From positions 1 to 51,432 of the forward strand of contig JAFQLU010000077.1 of assembly GCA_017396465.1 (NCBI GenBank): DNA of 51,432 nucleotides, written 5' to 3'. The notes beneath the pieces are model-generated. The model saw only the letters and a list, made by a program, of their open reading frames with translations, made no database searches and had not been told where the DNA came from. The position numbers and the translations under genes were made by a program. This stretch comes from Clostridia bacterium (lineage in GTDB: Bacteria; Bacillota; Clostridia; UBA1381; UBA9506). This document shows positions 24,484 to 34,149 of the stretch, in pieces. The stretch's first letter is position 1. Each line of letters opens with the position of its first letter.

Positions 24484-25509
24484 ATGATGTCGGCAAAAAT
24501 GATAAAAATTACATCAAAAACCGAATATGATAAGCTGAATGAAGCAGCAAATCTTTTAGCAAAAGGTGAGCTGGTTGCGTTCCCCACGGAGACGGTATAC
24601 GGTCTTGGCGGCAATGCGCTGATGGAAGACACCGTGAAGAGAATTTATGCCGCAAAAGGCAGACCTTCCGACAATCCGTTGATTGTTCATATCGCAGAAA
24701 AGGAGGATGTGTATCCTCTGGTGAAGGAGGTCACCCCTGCGGCGCAGAAGATACTGGAAAATCTGTGGCCCGGCCCCGTCACCTTCATTCTGGAAAAAAG
24801 CGACCTTGTGCCCGATGCGGTAACGGCAGGCGGAAAAACAGTTGCTGTCCGCATGCCGGAGCATGAAATTGCCCGGGAGCTGATCCGAAGAAGCGGTGTT
24901 CCCGTTGCGGCACCTTCTGCGAATCTGTCCGGCCGGCCCAGCCCCACAAAAGCGTCCCATGTGGCGGAGGATCTGGGCGAAAAAATTGCCTGCATTGTGG
25001 ACGGTGGAAGCTGCCGTGTAGGTCTGGAGTCTACGGTGATTGACCTGACCTCGGAGCCACCCAGAATTCTGCGTCCCGGCGGTGTTACCCAGGAAATGCT
25101 TTCGGCACTTTTGGGCGAGGTGGAAGGCTATGCCCCAAAAGACGAGGATGAAAACGCGCCGAAAAGTCCCGGCATGAAATATAAGCATTATGCACCGAAG
25201 GCGTATATGATGGTGTTTGACGGCGGAAACTGCAGAAATAATATACTGAAAATGGTAGAAGCAAATTTCGGAAAACGCATTGTGGTGCTGACGGCGGGTG
25301 AAACAGAGGATTATCCTTGTGAAACCATAAACTGCGGCGAAACCGCGGAAATTTATTCGCAGAACTTATTTGATATCCTGCGTCAGGCAGACGAGCAGGG
25401 CGCGGAAGTGATTCTTGCAGAGCTTCCCTTTGAAAAGGGCGGTATCGCAACGGCGCTTCGGAACCGGATTTACAAATCTGCCGGGGGGAATGTGATGTTA
25501 TGCGGATAA
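24484..25509 (+). CDS. tsaC: L-threonylcarbamoyladenylate synthase (TsaC/Sua5 type)
   Basis: The 341-residue protein has a YrdC domain (ELVAFPTETVYGLGGNA, AAKGRPSDNPLIVHI, GPVTFIL, VPVAAPSANLSGRPSPT) and a C-terminal Sua5 domain after SPGMKYKHYAPK. It makes threonylcarbamoyl-AMP from threonine, bicarbonate and ATP, the donor for the t6A37 tRNA modification completed by TsaD, encoded two genes downstream. The start at 24484 is used because upstream in-frame ATG codons lie within or before the -10 box. Its stop overlaps rimI by ten bases. Confidence 0.95.
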   Translation: MMSAKMIKITSKTEYDKLNEAANLLAKGELVAFPTETVYGLGGNALMEDTVKRIYAAKGRPSDNPLIVHIAEKEDVYPLVKEVTPAAQKILENLWPGPVTFILEKSDLVPDAVTAGGKTVAVRMPEHEIARELIRRSGVPVAAPSANLSGRPSPTKASHVAEDLGEKIACIVDGGSCRVGLESTVIDLTSEPPRILRPGGVTQEMLSALLGEVEGYAPKDEDENAPKSPGMKYKHYAPKAYMMVFDGGNCRNNILKMVEANFGKRIVVLTAGETEDYPCETINCGETAEIYSQNLFDILRQADEQGAEVILAELPFEKGGIATALRNRIYKSAGGNVMLCG

Positions 25510-25943
25510 TTGATATGTGTGATGCGCATCTTCCCGATATCCTCAAGGTGGAACAAGAATCCTTTTTCCATCCCTGGACAGAAAGCATGTTCCGGGAGGA
25601 AATGGCAGGGAATTTTTCGGTGTATCGCGTGGCGGAAGCAGACGGAAAAGCCGTGGGATACATGGGTATGTGGATTTTGGCCGACGAAGGGCACATCACG
25701 AATGTTGCCGTGGGAAAAGCATATCGGCGGCAGGGCATCGGCGGCGCGCTCATTGATGATTTTATTGCGCTTGCCATAGAAAAGAATTTGTGCCTGATGA
25801 CATTAGAGGTGCGGGAAAGTAACGAAAACGCCATTTCGCTTTATGCCGCAAAGGGCTTTGTTCCCGTAGGGCGGCGGAAAAAATATTATGAGAATACAGA
25901 AGATGCCATTTTAATGACAAAATTTTTTGATACAGAGGGATAA
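25500..25943 (+). CDS. rimI: Ribosomal protein S18-alanine N-acetyltransferase
   Basis: The 147-residue GNAT protein has the RimI pattern: [17 protein letters not shown] near the start, [20 protein letters not shown] for acetyl-CoA binding, [19 protein letters not shown], and a C-terminal [11 protein letters not shown]. It acetylates the N-terminus of ribosomal protein S18. Its place between tsaC and tsaD is conserved in many Firmicutes. It overlaps the end of tsaC, and tsaD starts two bases after its stop. Confidence 0.93.
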   Translation: MRIIDMCDAHLPDILKVEQESFFHPWTESMFREEMAGNFSVYRVAEADGKAVGYMGMWILADEGHITNVAVGKAYRRQGIGGALIDDFIALAIEKNLCLMTLEVRESNENAISLYAAKGFVPVGRRKKYYENTEDAILMTKFFDTEG

Positions 25944-25945
25944 CC

Positions 25946-26956
25946 ATGGAACAGACCTTGATTTTAGCAATTGAATCTTCCTGCGACGAAACCTCTGCCG
26001 CAATCGTAAAAAACGGCAGAGAGGTATTATCCAACATTATTTCGTCCCAGATAGACATTCATAAAAAGTTTGGCGGCGTGGTGCCGGAGGTTGCCTCCAG
26101 AAACCATGTGCTGAATATTTCCACCGTGGTGGGAGAAGCCATGGAAGAAGCCGGCGTGAGCTATGACGATTTAGATGCCGTTGCCGTGACATACGGTCCC
26201 GGTTTAATCGGTGCGCTTCTGGTGGGAGTGTCCTATGCCAAAGCCGTGAGCTCGGCAAAACATCTTCCGTTGGTTGCCGTGAATCATATTCACGGGCATA
26301 TTGCGGCAAACTATATCACGCACCCCGAACTGGAACCGCCTTTTGTATGCTTGGTTGCTTCCGGCGGTCACAGCCATATTCTGTATGTGAAAGACTATGC
26401 CGAGTTTGAAATTTTAGGCAGAACCCGCGACGATGCGGCAGGTGAGGCATTTGACAAGGTTGCCCGCGTGATTGGCTTAGGCTATCCGGGCGGACCGAAA
26501 ATCGAGGCGCTGGCAAAAGAGGGAAATCCCGATGCCATTCGTTTTCCGCAGGTGGAATTTGCCGATACGCCTTATGATTTCAGCTTCAGCGGCGTGAAAA
26601 CCTCAGTTATCAACTATCTGCACACCAAGGAGCAGAAAAACGAAGAATTTAACCGCGCAGATTTAGCAGCAAGCTTCCAGAAGGCTGTGGTTGAGGCGCT
26701 GACGCGTCACACCATCCGTGCGGCAAAGGACAAAGGTACCGATAAAGTGGTGCTTGCCGGCGGTGTCAGCGCAAACGGCGCTCTGCGCGCAAGCTTTGAA
26801 GAGGCAACCAAAAAAGAAGGACTTGGATTATTCTACCCGCAACCCATTCTTTGCACAGACAATGCGGCAATGATTGGCTCTGCAGGTTTCTATAAATACT
26901 TAAGAAAAGACTTTGCCGACAGCGGCCTTAACGCCGTTGCCAATTTAAAACTGTAA
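25946..26956 (+). CDS. tsaD: tRNA N6-adenosine threonylcarbamoyltransferase
   Basis: The 336-residue ASKHA-fold protein has [15 protein letters not shown] at the start, the metal site [18 protein letters not shown], and [11 protein letters not shown] near the end, all standard for TsaD. It transfers the threonylcarbamoyl group to A37 of ANN-decoding tRNAs with TsaB and TsaE. No tsaB or tsaE gene is in this window, which leaves their location outside. Confidence 0.97.
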   Translation: MEQTLILAIESSCDETSAAIVKNGREVLSNIISSQIDIHKKFGGVVPEVASRNHVLNISTVVGEAMEEAGVSYDDLDAVAVTYGPGLIGALLVGVSYAKAVSSAKHLPLVAVNHIHGHIAANYITHPELEPPFVCLVASGGHSHILYVKDYAEFEILGRTRDDAAGEAFDKVARVIGLGYPGGPKIEALAKEGNPDAIRFPQVEFADTPYDFSFSGVKTSVINYLHTKEQKNEEFNRADLAASFQKAVVEALTRHTIRAAKDKGTDKVVLAGGVSANGALRASFEEATKKEGLGLFYPQPILCTDNAAMIGSAGFYKYLRKDFADSGLNAVANLKL

Positions 26957-26984
26957 TATCAGTCGGCGAGGGAAAGGAAGTGTA

Positions 26985-28346
26985 ATGATGGACGAAAAAA
27001 ACATGAATGTAGGCGGAATGGAAGAGCTTCCGCAGGACAGCACCACACAACCGGAACCCCAACAGGAAAATACAGAGGAACTGGAAAAACAAAGAGAGGC
27101 ACAGGAGCGGATGGCGAAAATATTCCAAACAGTTTCCGCATCAAAGCCCGAGCCTGCAAAAGAAGAAAGCCCGGAACCCGAAGAGGCAAAGCCGCAAGAG
27201 GACGCTTCTGCAGAGGAAACTCCTGCGGAAGAAGCGCCGGAAGCAGAAGCTGCGCCGAAAGAAATCGAACTGATGACGGTGCGGAAAATGACGGCACCTC
27301 AGAAGCGCGCACTTGCCAAGAAAAAGCAGGCGGCGAAAAAGAAAAAGAAAACCAAAAAGCTGATGAAAAAATTGCTGACAGCGGCTTTGATTATTGCCGT
27401 TGTGGTTCTTGGCGGCGGTTTGTATGCAGACTATATGCCCAATAATCAGTCGGGTGAAGTGATTATCACTATCCCGGAAGGGGCGGGAACGGCTGATATC
27501 GCAGAGATTTTAAAACGGGAAAACTTAATCGGCTCCGAAATCTTTTTCCGCATCATGTCGAAGGTACAGGGCATGGACGGAAAATACAACTGTGGAAAGT
27601 TCAAGGTGGATAAAAGCGCAGGATATCAGGAGCTGTTTCACACACTGACACAGTCCGGTCAAAACGTGGATGCCATCAAGGTTACCATTCCGGAAGGCTT
27701 TGAAATTTACAAAATTGCAGATCTTCTGGAAGAAAAGGGACTGATTGATAAGGACAAGTTCTATTATCTGGTAGAAAACGGCGAGTTTGATTATGATTTT
27801 ATTGCTGAAATTCCTCAAAGGGATAACCGTCTGGAAGGGTATCTGTATCCCAGCACATATGAGTTTGCCCCCAACGATGAATACGGCATTATCAACGAAA
27901 TGCTGATGCAGTTCGAAAAAATGTATGCAAAGTATGAAGAACGCGCAGAAGAAATGGGAATGACCATGGATGAGGTAATTACCCTGGCTTCTATCATCGA
28001 GCGTGAGGCGCTGGGCGATGAGGACAGAAAGCTGGTTTCCTCCGTGTTCCATAACCGTATTAACAGCAGTGATTATCCTTATCTGCAATCCTGTGCAACG
28101 GTGCAGTATGTGCTGAAGGAACGAAAAGCGGTTCTGTCTGTGGATGACACCAAAATTGACAGTCCTTATAACACTTATATCAACGAAGGTCTGCCTATCG
28201 GTCCTATTGCTTCTCCCGGTGAAAAATCCGTGGAGGCGGCACTGTATCCGGAGGAATCGGAATATTTGTTCTTTGTTCTGGGAAGCGACGGAAAGCATCA
28301 TTTCTCCAAAACCTACAAAGAGCACATGCAAAACAAAAATAACTGA
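26985..28346 (+). CDS. mltG: Endolytic transglycosylase MltG
   Basis: The 453-residue protein has a long cytoplasmic N-terminus of about 125 residues, rich in Glu, Pro and Ala, then Lys (AKKKQAAKKKKKTKK). One transmembrane helix follows (LTAALIIAVVVLGGGLYA). The outside part is the YceG domain with VTIPEGFEIYKIADLL, LEGYLYPSTYEF, ASIIEREALG (catalytic Glu), SVFHNRI and GLPIGPIASPGEKSVEAAL. MltG cuts nascent peptidoglycan strands and sets their length. The N-terminal extension is longer than in Escherichia coli and resembles those of Firmicutes. It closes the tsaC-rimI-tsaD operon. Confidence 0.95.
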   Translation: MMDEKNMNVGGMEELPQDSTTQPEPQQENTEELEKQREAQERMAKIFQTVSASKPEPAKEESPEPEEAKPQEDASAEETPAEEAPEAEAAPKEIELMTVRKMTAPQKRALAKKKQAAKKKKKTKKLMKKLLTAALIIAVVVLGGGLYADYMPNNQSGEVIITIPEGAGTADIAEILKRENLIGSEIFFRIMSKVQGMDGKYNCGKFKVDKSAGYQELFHTLTQSGQNVDAIKVTIPEGFEIYKIADLLEEKGLIDKDKFYYLVENGEFDYDFIAEIPQRDNRLEGYLYPSTYEFAPNDEYGIINEMLMQFEKMYAKYEERAEEMGMTMDEVITLASIIEREALGDEDRKLVSSVFHNRINSSDYPYLQSCATVQYVLKERKAVLSVDDTKIDSPYNTYINEGLPIGPIASPGEKSVEAALYPEESEYLFFVLGSDGKHHFSKTYKEHMQNKNN

Positions 28347-28354
28347 TAAAACAT

Positions 28355-28553
28355 AGAAAAAGAACCTGCGAAAATCGCAGGTTCTTTTTTGTTACAGTTG
28401 CTTTGTCGGGATATGCATTTTGTGCCATCTTTCCCACGGGGAAAGAAATGCATATCTCGTCAGCCGATATAATAAAGATGTGATTCAGAAGTGACATTCC
28501 GATGTGAATCGGAAAATAAAGTAAATGCTCTAGTTTGTAAAGCATTTGCTCTA
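28355..28553 (-). ncRNA. Candidate small RNA between mltG and the mannosidase gene
   Basis: A minus-strand promoter at 28588-28560 would start a transcript near 28553 that meets the hairpin at 28385-28361 read leftward, which is followed by TTTTTC. Between them are a stem TTCCGAT/ATCGGAA (28499-28505/28510-28516 region) and a long-range stem GATATGCATT/AATGCATATC enclosing TTTCCC-ACG-GGGAAA (about 28410-28460). No protein frame is convincing. The transcript would be about 200 bases and antisense to the mltG terminator. I could not match it to a known RNA family. Confidence 0.35.
28361..28389. terminator. Terminator of mltG operon (works in both directions)
   Basis: AGAACCTGCG (28361-28370) pairs with CGCAGGTTCT (28376-28385), followed by six T residues on the plus strand and preceded by five A residues. 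Confidence 0.9.
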
Positions 28554-28559
28554 ATTTAT

Positions 28560-28588
28560 ATTTTACCATAGGTTTCATGAAAATGCAA
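28560..28588 (-). promoter_or_regulatory. Possible promoter in the mltG/mannosidase gap
   Basis: Minus-strand TTGCAT (28588-28583), a 17-base spacer and TAAAAT (28565-28560), with TATGG just before the -10. No gene start follows, so if active it makes a non-coding transcript. Confidence 0.4.
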
Positions 28589-28710
28589 GTGCAAAATGTA
28601 ACAATTGTATTCATTTTCCGAAAAGTTTTCAAATCTGAGTAAGTTTTGGGTAAAAATACACAAATGAGGCATATTTTGCTGTTATTTGAAAAATAGTGCT
28701 TTTTTGAAGA

Positions 28711-28739
28711 AAAAAGTGCCGATGCTTTCGCATCGGCAC
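28711..28739 (-). terminator. Terminator of the folT-recA-mannosidase gene run
   Basis: On the minus strand GTGCCGATGC, a GAAA tetraloop and GCATCGGCAC are followed by six T residues. Confidence 0.9.
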
Positions 28740-28749
28740 AATACGGATT

Positions 28750-31700
28750 TTATTTTACTTTTAATGTAACAATCTCAAAGGGCTTGATTTCGAAGGAAAC
28801 GGTGTTGTTTTCTACGGCAATTTCGCCTTCTTCCTCTTCCATCATGCTGCAGAGCTTCACTTCGGAAGCATCAAAACCGAAGCTTAAGGTAATGTTTTCT
28901 CTCACATTGCCATGCTCAAAGAGACGAACGATTAACGCATCGTCATCCTCAGCCTTTTTCACGGCTTCGATGATGACGCTGTCACTGTTTACAGAGATAA
29001 GGGAGTATTCCTGCGGAAGCTTGCCTTCCTGCGCGCTGATTTCGCAAACACGGGGTGCCTGGTTCAGCTTGTATGCCTCCTGAATCGTCTTACTGTCGGC
29101 AAGCGCACAGTTATGAGGCAGTAAGGAATAGGTGAACTTGTGATGTCCTCTGTCCGCCTCGGGATGGGGGAAGGTGGGCGAACGAAGCAGAGAAATGTTG
29201 ATGTCGGAGCCGGATGCACCGTAGCCGTACTTGCAGTCATTTAAGATACTTACGCCGTAATCGGACTCGGAAACGTCAACCCATTTCTGTGCACAAACCT
29301 CAAACCGTGCTTCATCCCAGCTGGTGTTGGTGTGGGTAGGACGTTTTACACTACCGTACTGAATTTCAAAGGAAGCTTCGTTGGTGTGGATATCGAAGGG
29401 GAAATCTGCTTTGCATAAGATATGGTCTTCATGCCAGTCGGCTTCTGTCACGAAATCGATGCGCTCGTCTTCGTTATACAGGTAAATCACCTGGGTAAAG
29501 GTGGATTTGCCGAATTTCTTTGTAATCTTAAGACCGGCGCGTGCGCCTTCTGTCACGATTTCTGTGGGCAGAACCTCGTCACAGTCGAATTCCTTTTCCA
29601 TACCGTATTTGTTCACATCCCATGCATCGTGCGCGTAAGGATAATCTTCGAAGAATACGAAGCGGTTCATCTTGCAACCGGCTTTTACCAGCTCGCGGTT
29701 TGCGCGCTTGTCGTAAAGGGAAACAATGTCGCCGTTTTCGATTGTGATATCATAGTACTGATTGGAAATGGTGTTTTCCGTAACGGTTACGCGGCATTCG
29801 TCTTTTACGGGAGTTACAACCTTCCAGCCAAATGCAGGGATGTCTTCCACTCTTTGCAGAGCGCCGTCGATTTCTATGGTGCCGGAATATGCAAAGGAAT
29901 GGGGATTTATCACAACATAGCCGTCTTTATCGGAAGCGATGTTTTTCACCAAAGCGCTTGCGGCAGCGGAGGAGATTTCCTCTGCCTTTGCCAGAATTTC
30001 TTCATACTGCGCTTTGGAATCTTCATACACTTCGCGGATAGAAGAGCCGGGGATGATATCGTGGAACTGGTTAAGACAAATGATTTCCCATCCGTCATAC
30101 AGCTCTTTCTGCGGATATGCAGATCCTAACAATGACATTGCCGTACCGGACAGAAGCTCTGCTTCTCTGTATGCAAATTCGGAACGGCGGTTGTAGTTTT
30201 TGTTTGCCGCAATGGTGGTGTAGGTTCCCCGGTGGTTCTCTAAATACAGCTCACCGCACCATCTGGGTGCTCTGCCGGTTTCCTGCATATTTTTATAGAA
30301 ATTATTCTTTACCTTACTGATAAATTCCGTGGGGTTACCGGTTTTGGTTCTGGGGATACCGGGAAGACCGTGGCACAATCTTTTCTGGTATTCCAGCATT
30401 TTACGGGTAGGACCGCCGCCGCCGTCACCATGACCGAAAGTTACGCAGGTATCGGTGTTAAAGCCTTTGGGTTCATACCGTTTCCAGGTGCCGTAGGTCA
30501 TAGCAGGAGTGATTTCGCAAACGTACGTGCAGTATCTTCTGGGCTCGTCATTCACATTTTCCAGACGCTGTGCGGTGATGAAATAGGTGAACATATCTGT
30601 GCCGTCGATACCTTCCCAAAGGAATGTGTCATAGGGCATGCGGTTGCAGTCATTCCAGCTGATTTTAGAGGTAACGAAGGTGTCGATACCGCTCTTTTTC
30701 AGAATCTGGGGAAGCGCTGCGCTGTAGCCGAATACGTCGGGCAACCACAGAATTTTGTTGTCCACGCCGAATTCTTCTTTCATGAAGCGTTTGCCCAAAA
30801 GGAACTGACGAACCAGGCTTTCGCCGCCGGACAGGTTGCAGTCTGCTTCAACCCACATACCGCCTTCTGCTTCCCAGCGACCTTCCTTGATGCGCTCCTT
30901 GATTCTTTCGTATAAAACGGGAGAATGCTGTTTCACAAACTTGTAAAGCTGGGGCTGGGAGGACATGAACTGATATTCGGGATATTCCTCCATCAGCTTC
31001 AGTACGGTTGCAAAGCTTCTCTGCGCTTTTTCTTCCGTATCGCGCAGGCGCCACTGCCATGCTACGTCAATATGGGTGTGACCGATGCAGGTCACTAAAA
31101 TTTCTTTGTTGTTTTCGCAGATGCCGTGATAAAATTCCTTATCCAGATAATCAACGGCGTCCTTTGCAGTTTCGATAAATGCTGGCGCATTTAAATCGCG
31201 CATATCAATCAGGCGGACTGCGTTTTCCAAAGCACGCATGATAATGGTGTGGTTATAGTCATCCACATCAAAAAGATTTGCGGTTTCATAGGGAACTAAA
31301 ATATCGTAGTAAAGCTTTGCCAGGGTGGTGTTTGTTATATAGTAGGAAGCTTCAAAGAGGAAGCTGTCTTTCTTAAGACCGGTGAAGAGGTTGCCGTGCA
31401 CGGTGTATTCCGTGTCGGAGTCTACCAAAACCTCAGAATGATATGTATCCAGTCCCTGCACAGGTTCACCGTTTAAGAACAGCAGAATCTGGGGGTTGAT
31501 GGAGTTCCATTCCATTTCTCTGCCTGTCTTGTAGGAAAGGTAAACCGCCTCATCGTCCTTCACTTTGGGGGACGAGAATTGATAGCGGAACCAGAAATGG
31601 CGATCGTCACCGGGCAGGATATCGCCGTTTTCAAAGGGCTTCCAGCCGGCATCGTCTGCGGGAATTGTATCACTGCCGAAATCAGCTTCCAAAACAGAGA

Positions 31701-31800
31701 TGTTTTCCATCATTCCCGTGGAAACAATCTGCTTTTCGTTCAGTACTTCTAAAATTTTCTGGATTTTTTTCACCAGCATGGTGTCAGAATAATGTTCCAT
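28750..31800 (-). CDS. Alpha-mannosidase, glycoside hydrolase family 38
   Basis: The 1016-residue protein has the GH38 plan. The zinc site HTHIDVAWQWRLRDTEEKA (HxHxDxxW) and SSQPQLYKFVK occur near residues 245-290, and the nucleophile region GGMWVEADCNLSGGESLVRQ comes next. LWLPDVFGYSAALPQILK, NQFHDIIPGSSI and C-terminal beta domains follow. It removes alpha-linked mannose from the non-reducing end, and without a signal peptide it should be cytoplasmic, like bacterial and vacuolar-type class II enzymes. It begins only 14 bases after recA, an unusual neighbour. No mannose transporter is nearby. Confidence 0.93.
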   Translation of the reverse strand: MEHYSDTMLVKKIQKILEVLNEKQIVSTGMMENISVLEADFGSDTIPADDAGWKPFENGDILPGDDRHFWFRYQFSSPKVKDDEAVYLSYKTGREMEWNSINPQILLFLNGEPVQGLDTYHSEVLVDSDTEYTVHGNLFTGLKKDSFLFEASYYITNTTLAKLYYDILVPYETANLFDVDDYNHTIIMRALENAVRLIDMRDLNAPAFIETAKDAVDYLDKEFYHGICENNKEILVTCIGHTHIDVAWQWRLRDTEEKAQRSFATVLKLMEEYPEYQFMSSQPQLYKFVKQHSPVLYERIKERIKEGRWEAEGGMWVEADCNLSGGESLVRQFLLGKRFMKEEFGVDNKILWLPDVFGYSAALPQILKKSGIDTFVTSKISWNDCNRMPYDTFLWEGIDGTDMFTYFITAQRLENVNDEPRRYCTYVCEITPAMTYGTWKRYEPKGFNTDTCVTFGHGDGGGGPTRKMLEYQKRLCHGLPGIPRTKTGNPTEFISKVKNNFYKNMQETGRAPRWCGELYLENHRGTYTTIAANKNYNRRSEFAYREAELLSGTAMSLLGSAYPQKELYDGWEIICLNQFHDIIPGSSIREVYEDSKAQYEEILAKAEEISSAAASALVKNIASDKDGYVVINPHSFAYSGTIEIDGALQRVEDIPAFGWKVVTPVKDECRVTVTENTISNQYYDITIENGDIVSLYDKRANRELVKAGCKMNRFVFFEDYPYAHDAWDVNKYGMEKEFDCDEVLPTEIVTEGARAGLKITKKFGKSTFTQVIYLYNEDERIDFVTEADWHEDHILCKADFPFDIHTNEASFEIQYGSVKRPTHTNTSWDEARFEVCAQKWVDVSESDYGVSILNDCKYGYGASGSDINISLLRSPTFPHPEADRGHHKFTYSLLPHNCALADSKTIQEAYKLNQAPRVCEISAQEGKLPQEYSLISVNSDSVIIEAVKKAEDDDALIVRLFEHGNVRENITLSFGFDASEVKLCSMMEEEEGEIAVENNTVSFEIKPFEIVTLKVK

Positions 31801-31814
31801 AAGAAGTCTCCTTT

Positions 31815-32864
31815 TTATTCTTCTGTTGCTTCTGCTTCTTTATCGTTATCAAAGAGAATCTCTCTGATTTCTGCTTCTACCTTTTCTTTAATTTCGGGAT
31901 TGTCTGTCAGGAATTTCTTCGCATTTTCTCTGCCCTGACCGATCCTTTCTTCGTTATAGTTATACCAGGTACCGCTCTTGTTGATAACGCCGCAAGCCGC
32001 ACCGATGTCTAAGATACAGCCCACTTTGGAGATACCTTCGCCGTACATGATATCAAATTCTGCTTCCTTGAAGGGGGGAGCAACCTTGTTTTTCACAACC
32101 TTCGCCTTGGTTCTGGCACCTAAAATTTCGGTACCCTGCTTAATCAGCTCGGCTTTTCTGATTTCCATACGCACGCTGGCATAGAATTTAAGAGCGCGAC
32201 CGCCGGTGGTAACCTCGGGGTTACCGTAGATTACGCCAACCTTTTCACGGAGCTGGTTGATGAAAATCACGATGGTGTTGGTGCGGTTGATAACGCCGGC
32301 AAGCTTACGGAGCGCCTGGCTCATGAGACGTGCGTGCAGACCAACATGGGAATCACCCATTTCGCCTTCGATTTCCGCCTTGGGAACTAAAGCGGCAACG
32401 GAGTCTACAACGATAACATCAATGGCGTTACTGCGAACCAGCATTTCGGTGATTTCTAATGCCTGCTCACCGGTGTCGGGCTGGGATACGATTAAGTCTT
32501 CTACTCTGACGCCTAAATTTTTTGCGTATACCGGGTCTAATGCATGCTCGGCATCCACGAATGCAACCTCGCCGCCGCGTTTTTGTGCTTCTGCAATCAC
32601 ATGCAGAGCAACGGTGGTTTTACCGGAGGATTCAGGTCCGTAGATTTCGATGATTCTGCCCTTGGGCAGACCGCCGATTCCCAGCGCAATGTCTAAACTC
32701 AAAGCACCTGTGGGCAGAGCGTCAATATTTAACTGCTGACGGTCACCCAGTTTCATAACGGCACCCTTACCGAAGCTTTTTTCGATCTGGAGAAGCGCCA
32801 TTTCAATGGCCTCTTTTTTGTCCTTGGAAATATTCTGTTCTGCGATAGTCTTTTTTTCTGCCAA
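31815..32864 (-). CDS. recA: Recombinase RecA
   Basis: The 349-residue protein is a standard Rec[14 protein letters not shown], Walker [40 protein letters not shown], and loop 2 with [22 protein letters not shown]. The C-terminus is acidic. It forms ATP-dependent filaments on single-stranded DNA for recombination and SOS signalling. Only 29 bases separate it from cinA, and I see no promoter or LexA box there, so it appears to be transcribed with cinA and earlier genes. cinA-recA linkage is known in other Firmicutes. Confidence 0.98.
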   Translation of the reverse strand: MAEKKTIAEQNISKDKKEAIEMALLQIEKSFGKGAVMKLGDRQQLNIDALPTGALSLDIALGIGGLPKGRIIEIYGPESSGKTTVALHVIAEAQKRGGEVAFVDAEHALDPVYAKNLGVRVEDLIVSQPDTGEQALEITEMLVRSNAIDVIVVDSVAALVPKAEIEGEMGDSHVGLHARLMSQALRKLAGVINRTNTIVIFINQLREKVGVIYGNPEVTTGGRALKFYASVRMEIRKAELIKQGTEILGARTKAKVVKNKVAPPFKEAEFDIMYGEGISKVGCILDIGAACGVINKSGTWYNYNEERIGQGRENAKKFLTDNPEIKEKVEAEIREILFDNDKEAEATEE

Positions 32865-32893
32865 TGTCTGTTCCTCCTTTTAGAACTTATGTG

Positions 32894-34135
32894 TTAGTCA
32901 TTAAAATATTCGTTTGGGATAGCGAGGTGTTTTCGCACCTCGTCAAAAGCGTTTAAAACGGTCATGCGGCGGACGCGGTTGCGGCTTCCGTGAAGCAGGC
33001 ATTTCCGCACCGAGGTTTCACCGCCGATACAAACGCCGATATACACAAGCCCTACCGGTTTTTCCGGTGTTCCGCCGTCGGGTCCGGCAATGCCGGTTGC
33101 GGATATGCCGATGTGAGAGCCTGTACGCCGGCACACGCCCTCTGCCATGGCGCGGGCGGTTTGCCTGCTGACTGCGCCGTGGGATGTCAGTATTTCATGG
33201 GGAACGCCCAGGTTCTTTTCTTTGGCTTCGTTGCTGTAGGTCACAAAGCCTTCGTTAAAGATTGCGGAAACGCCCGGCATATCGCCGATGGCTGCGGCAA
33301 TCATGCCTGCAGTACAGGATTCTGCGGTAGATAAGGTGAGATTCTGCGAAAGACAATAGGAAAGAACCTTTTTGACCATAGTGGTGTCACCAAAGCCGTA
33401 CACATAATCATACAGACGGTGCAGGATGTGATTTTTCACGGGAAGAATCATGGCATGCGCCGCATCGTTCGTTTCTGCACGGGCGGTGATGCGAAGTGTA
33501 ACATCCCCGTCTTTTACATAAGGCGCCACAGTAGGGTTCTCCGATTCCATCAAATCCTTCACCGCTTCACCCACGGCGGATTCACCGATACCAAAAAGAC
33601 GAACGGTTTCCGACAGAATCACAACACCGGTCTTTTCCTTCAGAAGCGGCACAACCTTATCGCGGAACATAGGCTCAAGCTCCATGGGCGGTCCGGGCAG
33701 AAGAATCAGGGTTTTGCCGTTTTCTTCCATGTAAAGCCCCGGTGCGGTGCCGTTATCGTTATGCAAAATGATTGCGCCCTCCGGAACCATGGCCTGCCGT
33801 TTATTGGATTCGGATATTTTTTTTCGAATGCGTGCCACAATGGCATCGTAAATTTCTTCGTGATAGATAAGAGATTTTCCTAAAACCTCTGCCGCGGTTT
33901 CCCGCGTGATATCGTCGTCCGTAGGACCTAAGCCGCCGGAGAGAATCACAAGGTCGGCACGGAAAAGCGCTGTTTTAATTGCCTGCTTCAAGCGGTCGGC
34001 GTTATCGCCCACCACGCTCTGGGCATACAGACCGATGCCCAACGATGCCAGCTCCTTTGCCAGAAACTGCGCATCCGTGTTTAATATGTCACCCAGCAAC
34101 AGCTCGGTGCCAACTGCAATGATTTCTGCTGTCAT
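32894..34135 (-). CDS. cinA: CinA family competence/damage-inducible protein
   Basis: The 413-residue protein joins two domains. The N-terminal MoaB/MogA-like fold has AEIIAVGTELLLGDILNTDAQFLA, LSGGLGPTDDDITRE and LLPGPPMELEPMF. The C-terminal PncC-like domain has LSTAESCTAGMIAAAIGD and GISATGIAGPDGGTPEKPVG. CinA proteins act as nicotinamide mononucleotide deamidase and/or ADP-ribose pyrophosphatase, so a role in NAD recycling is likely. It sits directly before recA. Confidence 0.95.
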   Translation of the reverse strand: MTAEIIAVGTELLLGDILNTDAQFLAKELASLGIGLYAQSVVGDNADRLKQAIKTALFRADLVILSGGLGPTDDDITRETAAEVLGKSLIYHEEIYDAIVARIRKKISESNKRQAMVPEGAIILHNDNGTAPGLYMEENGKTLILLPGPPMELEPMFRDKVVPLLKEKTGVVILSETVRLFGIGESAVGEAVKDLMESENPTVAPYVKDGDVTLRITARAETNDAAHAMILPVKNHILHRLYDYVYGFGDTTMVKKVLSYCLSQNLTLSTAESCTAGMIAAAIGDMPGVSAIFNEGFVTYSNEAKEKNLGVPHEILTSHGAVSRQTARAMAEGVCRRTGSHIGISATGIAGPDGGTPEKPVGLVYIGVCIGGETSVRKCLLHGSRNRVRRMTVLNAFDEVRKHLAIPNEYFND

Positions 34136-34149
34136 GCGTTATCTCCTGT

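Noticed and set aside
27525-28331. 268-codon open frame opposite mltG
   Set aside because: mltG is certain by motif content; the opposite frame has no ribosome site or family pattern.
29422-30129. 235-codon open frame opposite the GH38 gene
   Set aside because: It is a shadow of the alpha-mannosidase, whose zinc motif and length are standard.
32865-32893. LexA/SOS box before recA
   Set aside because: The 29-base gap contains only the ribosome site; no GAAC-N4-GTTC-like sequence is present.
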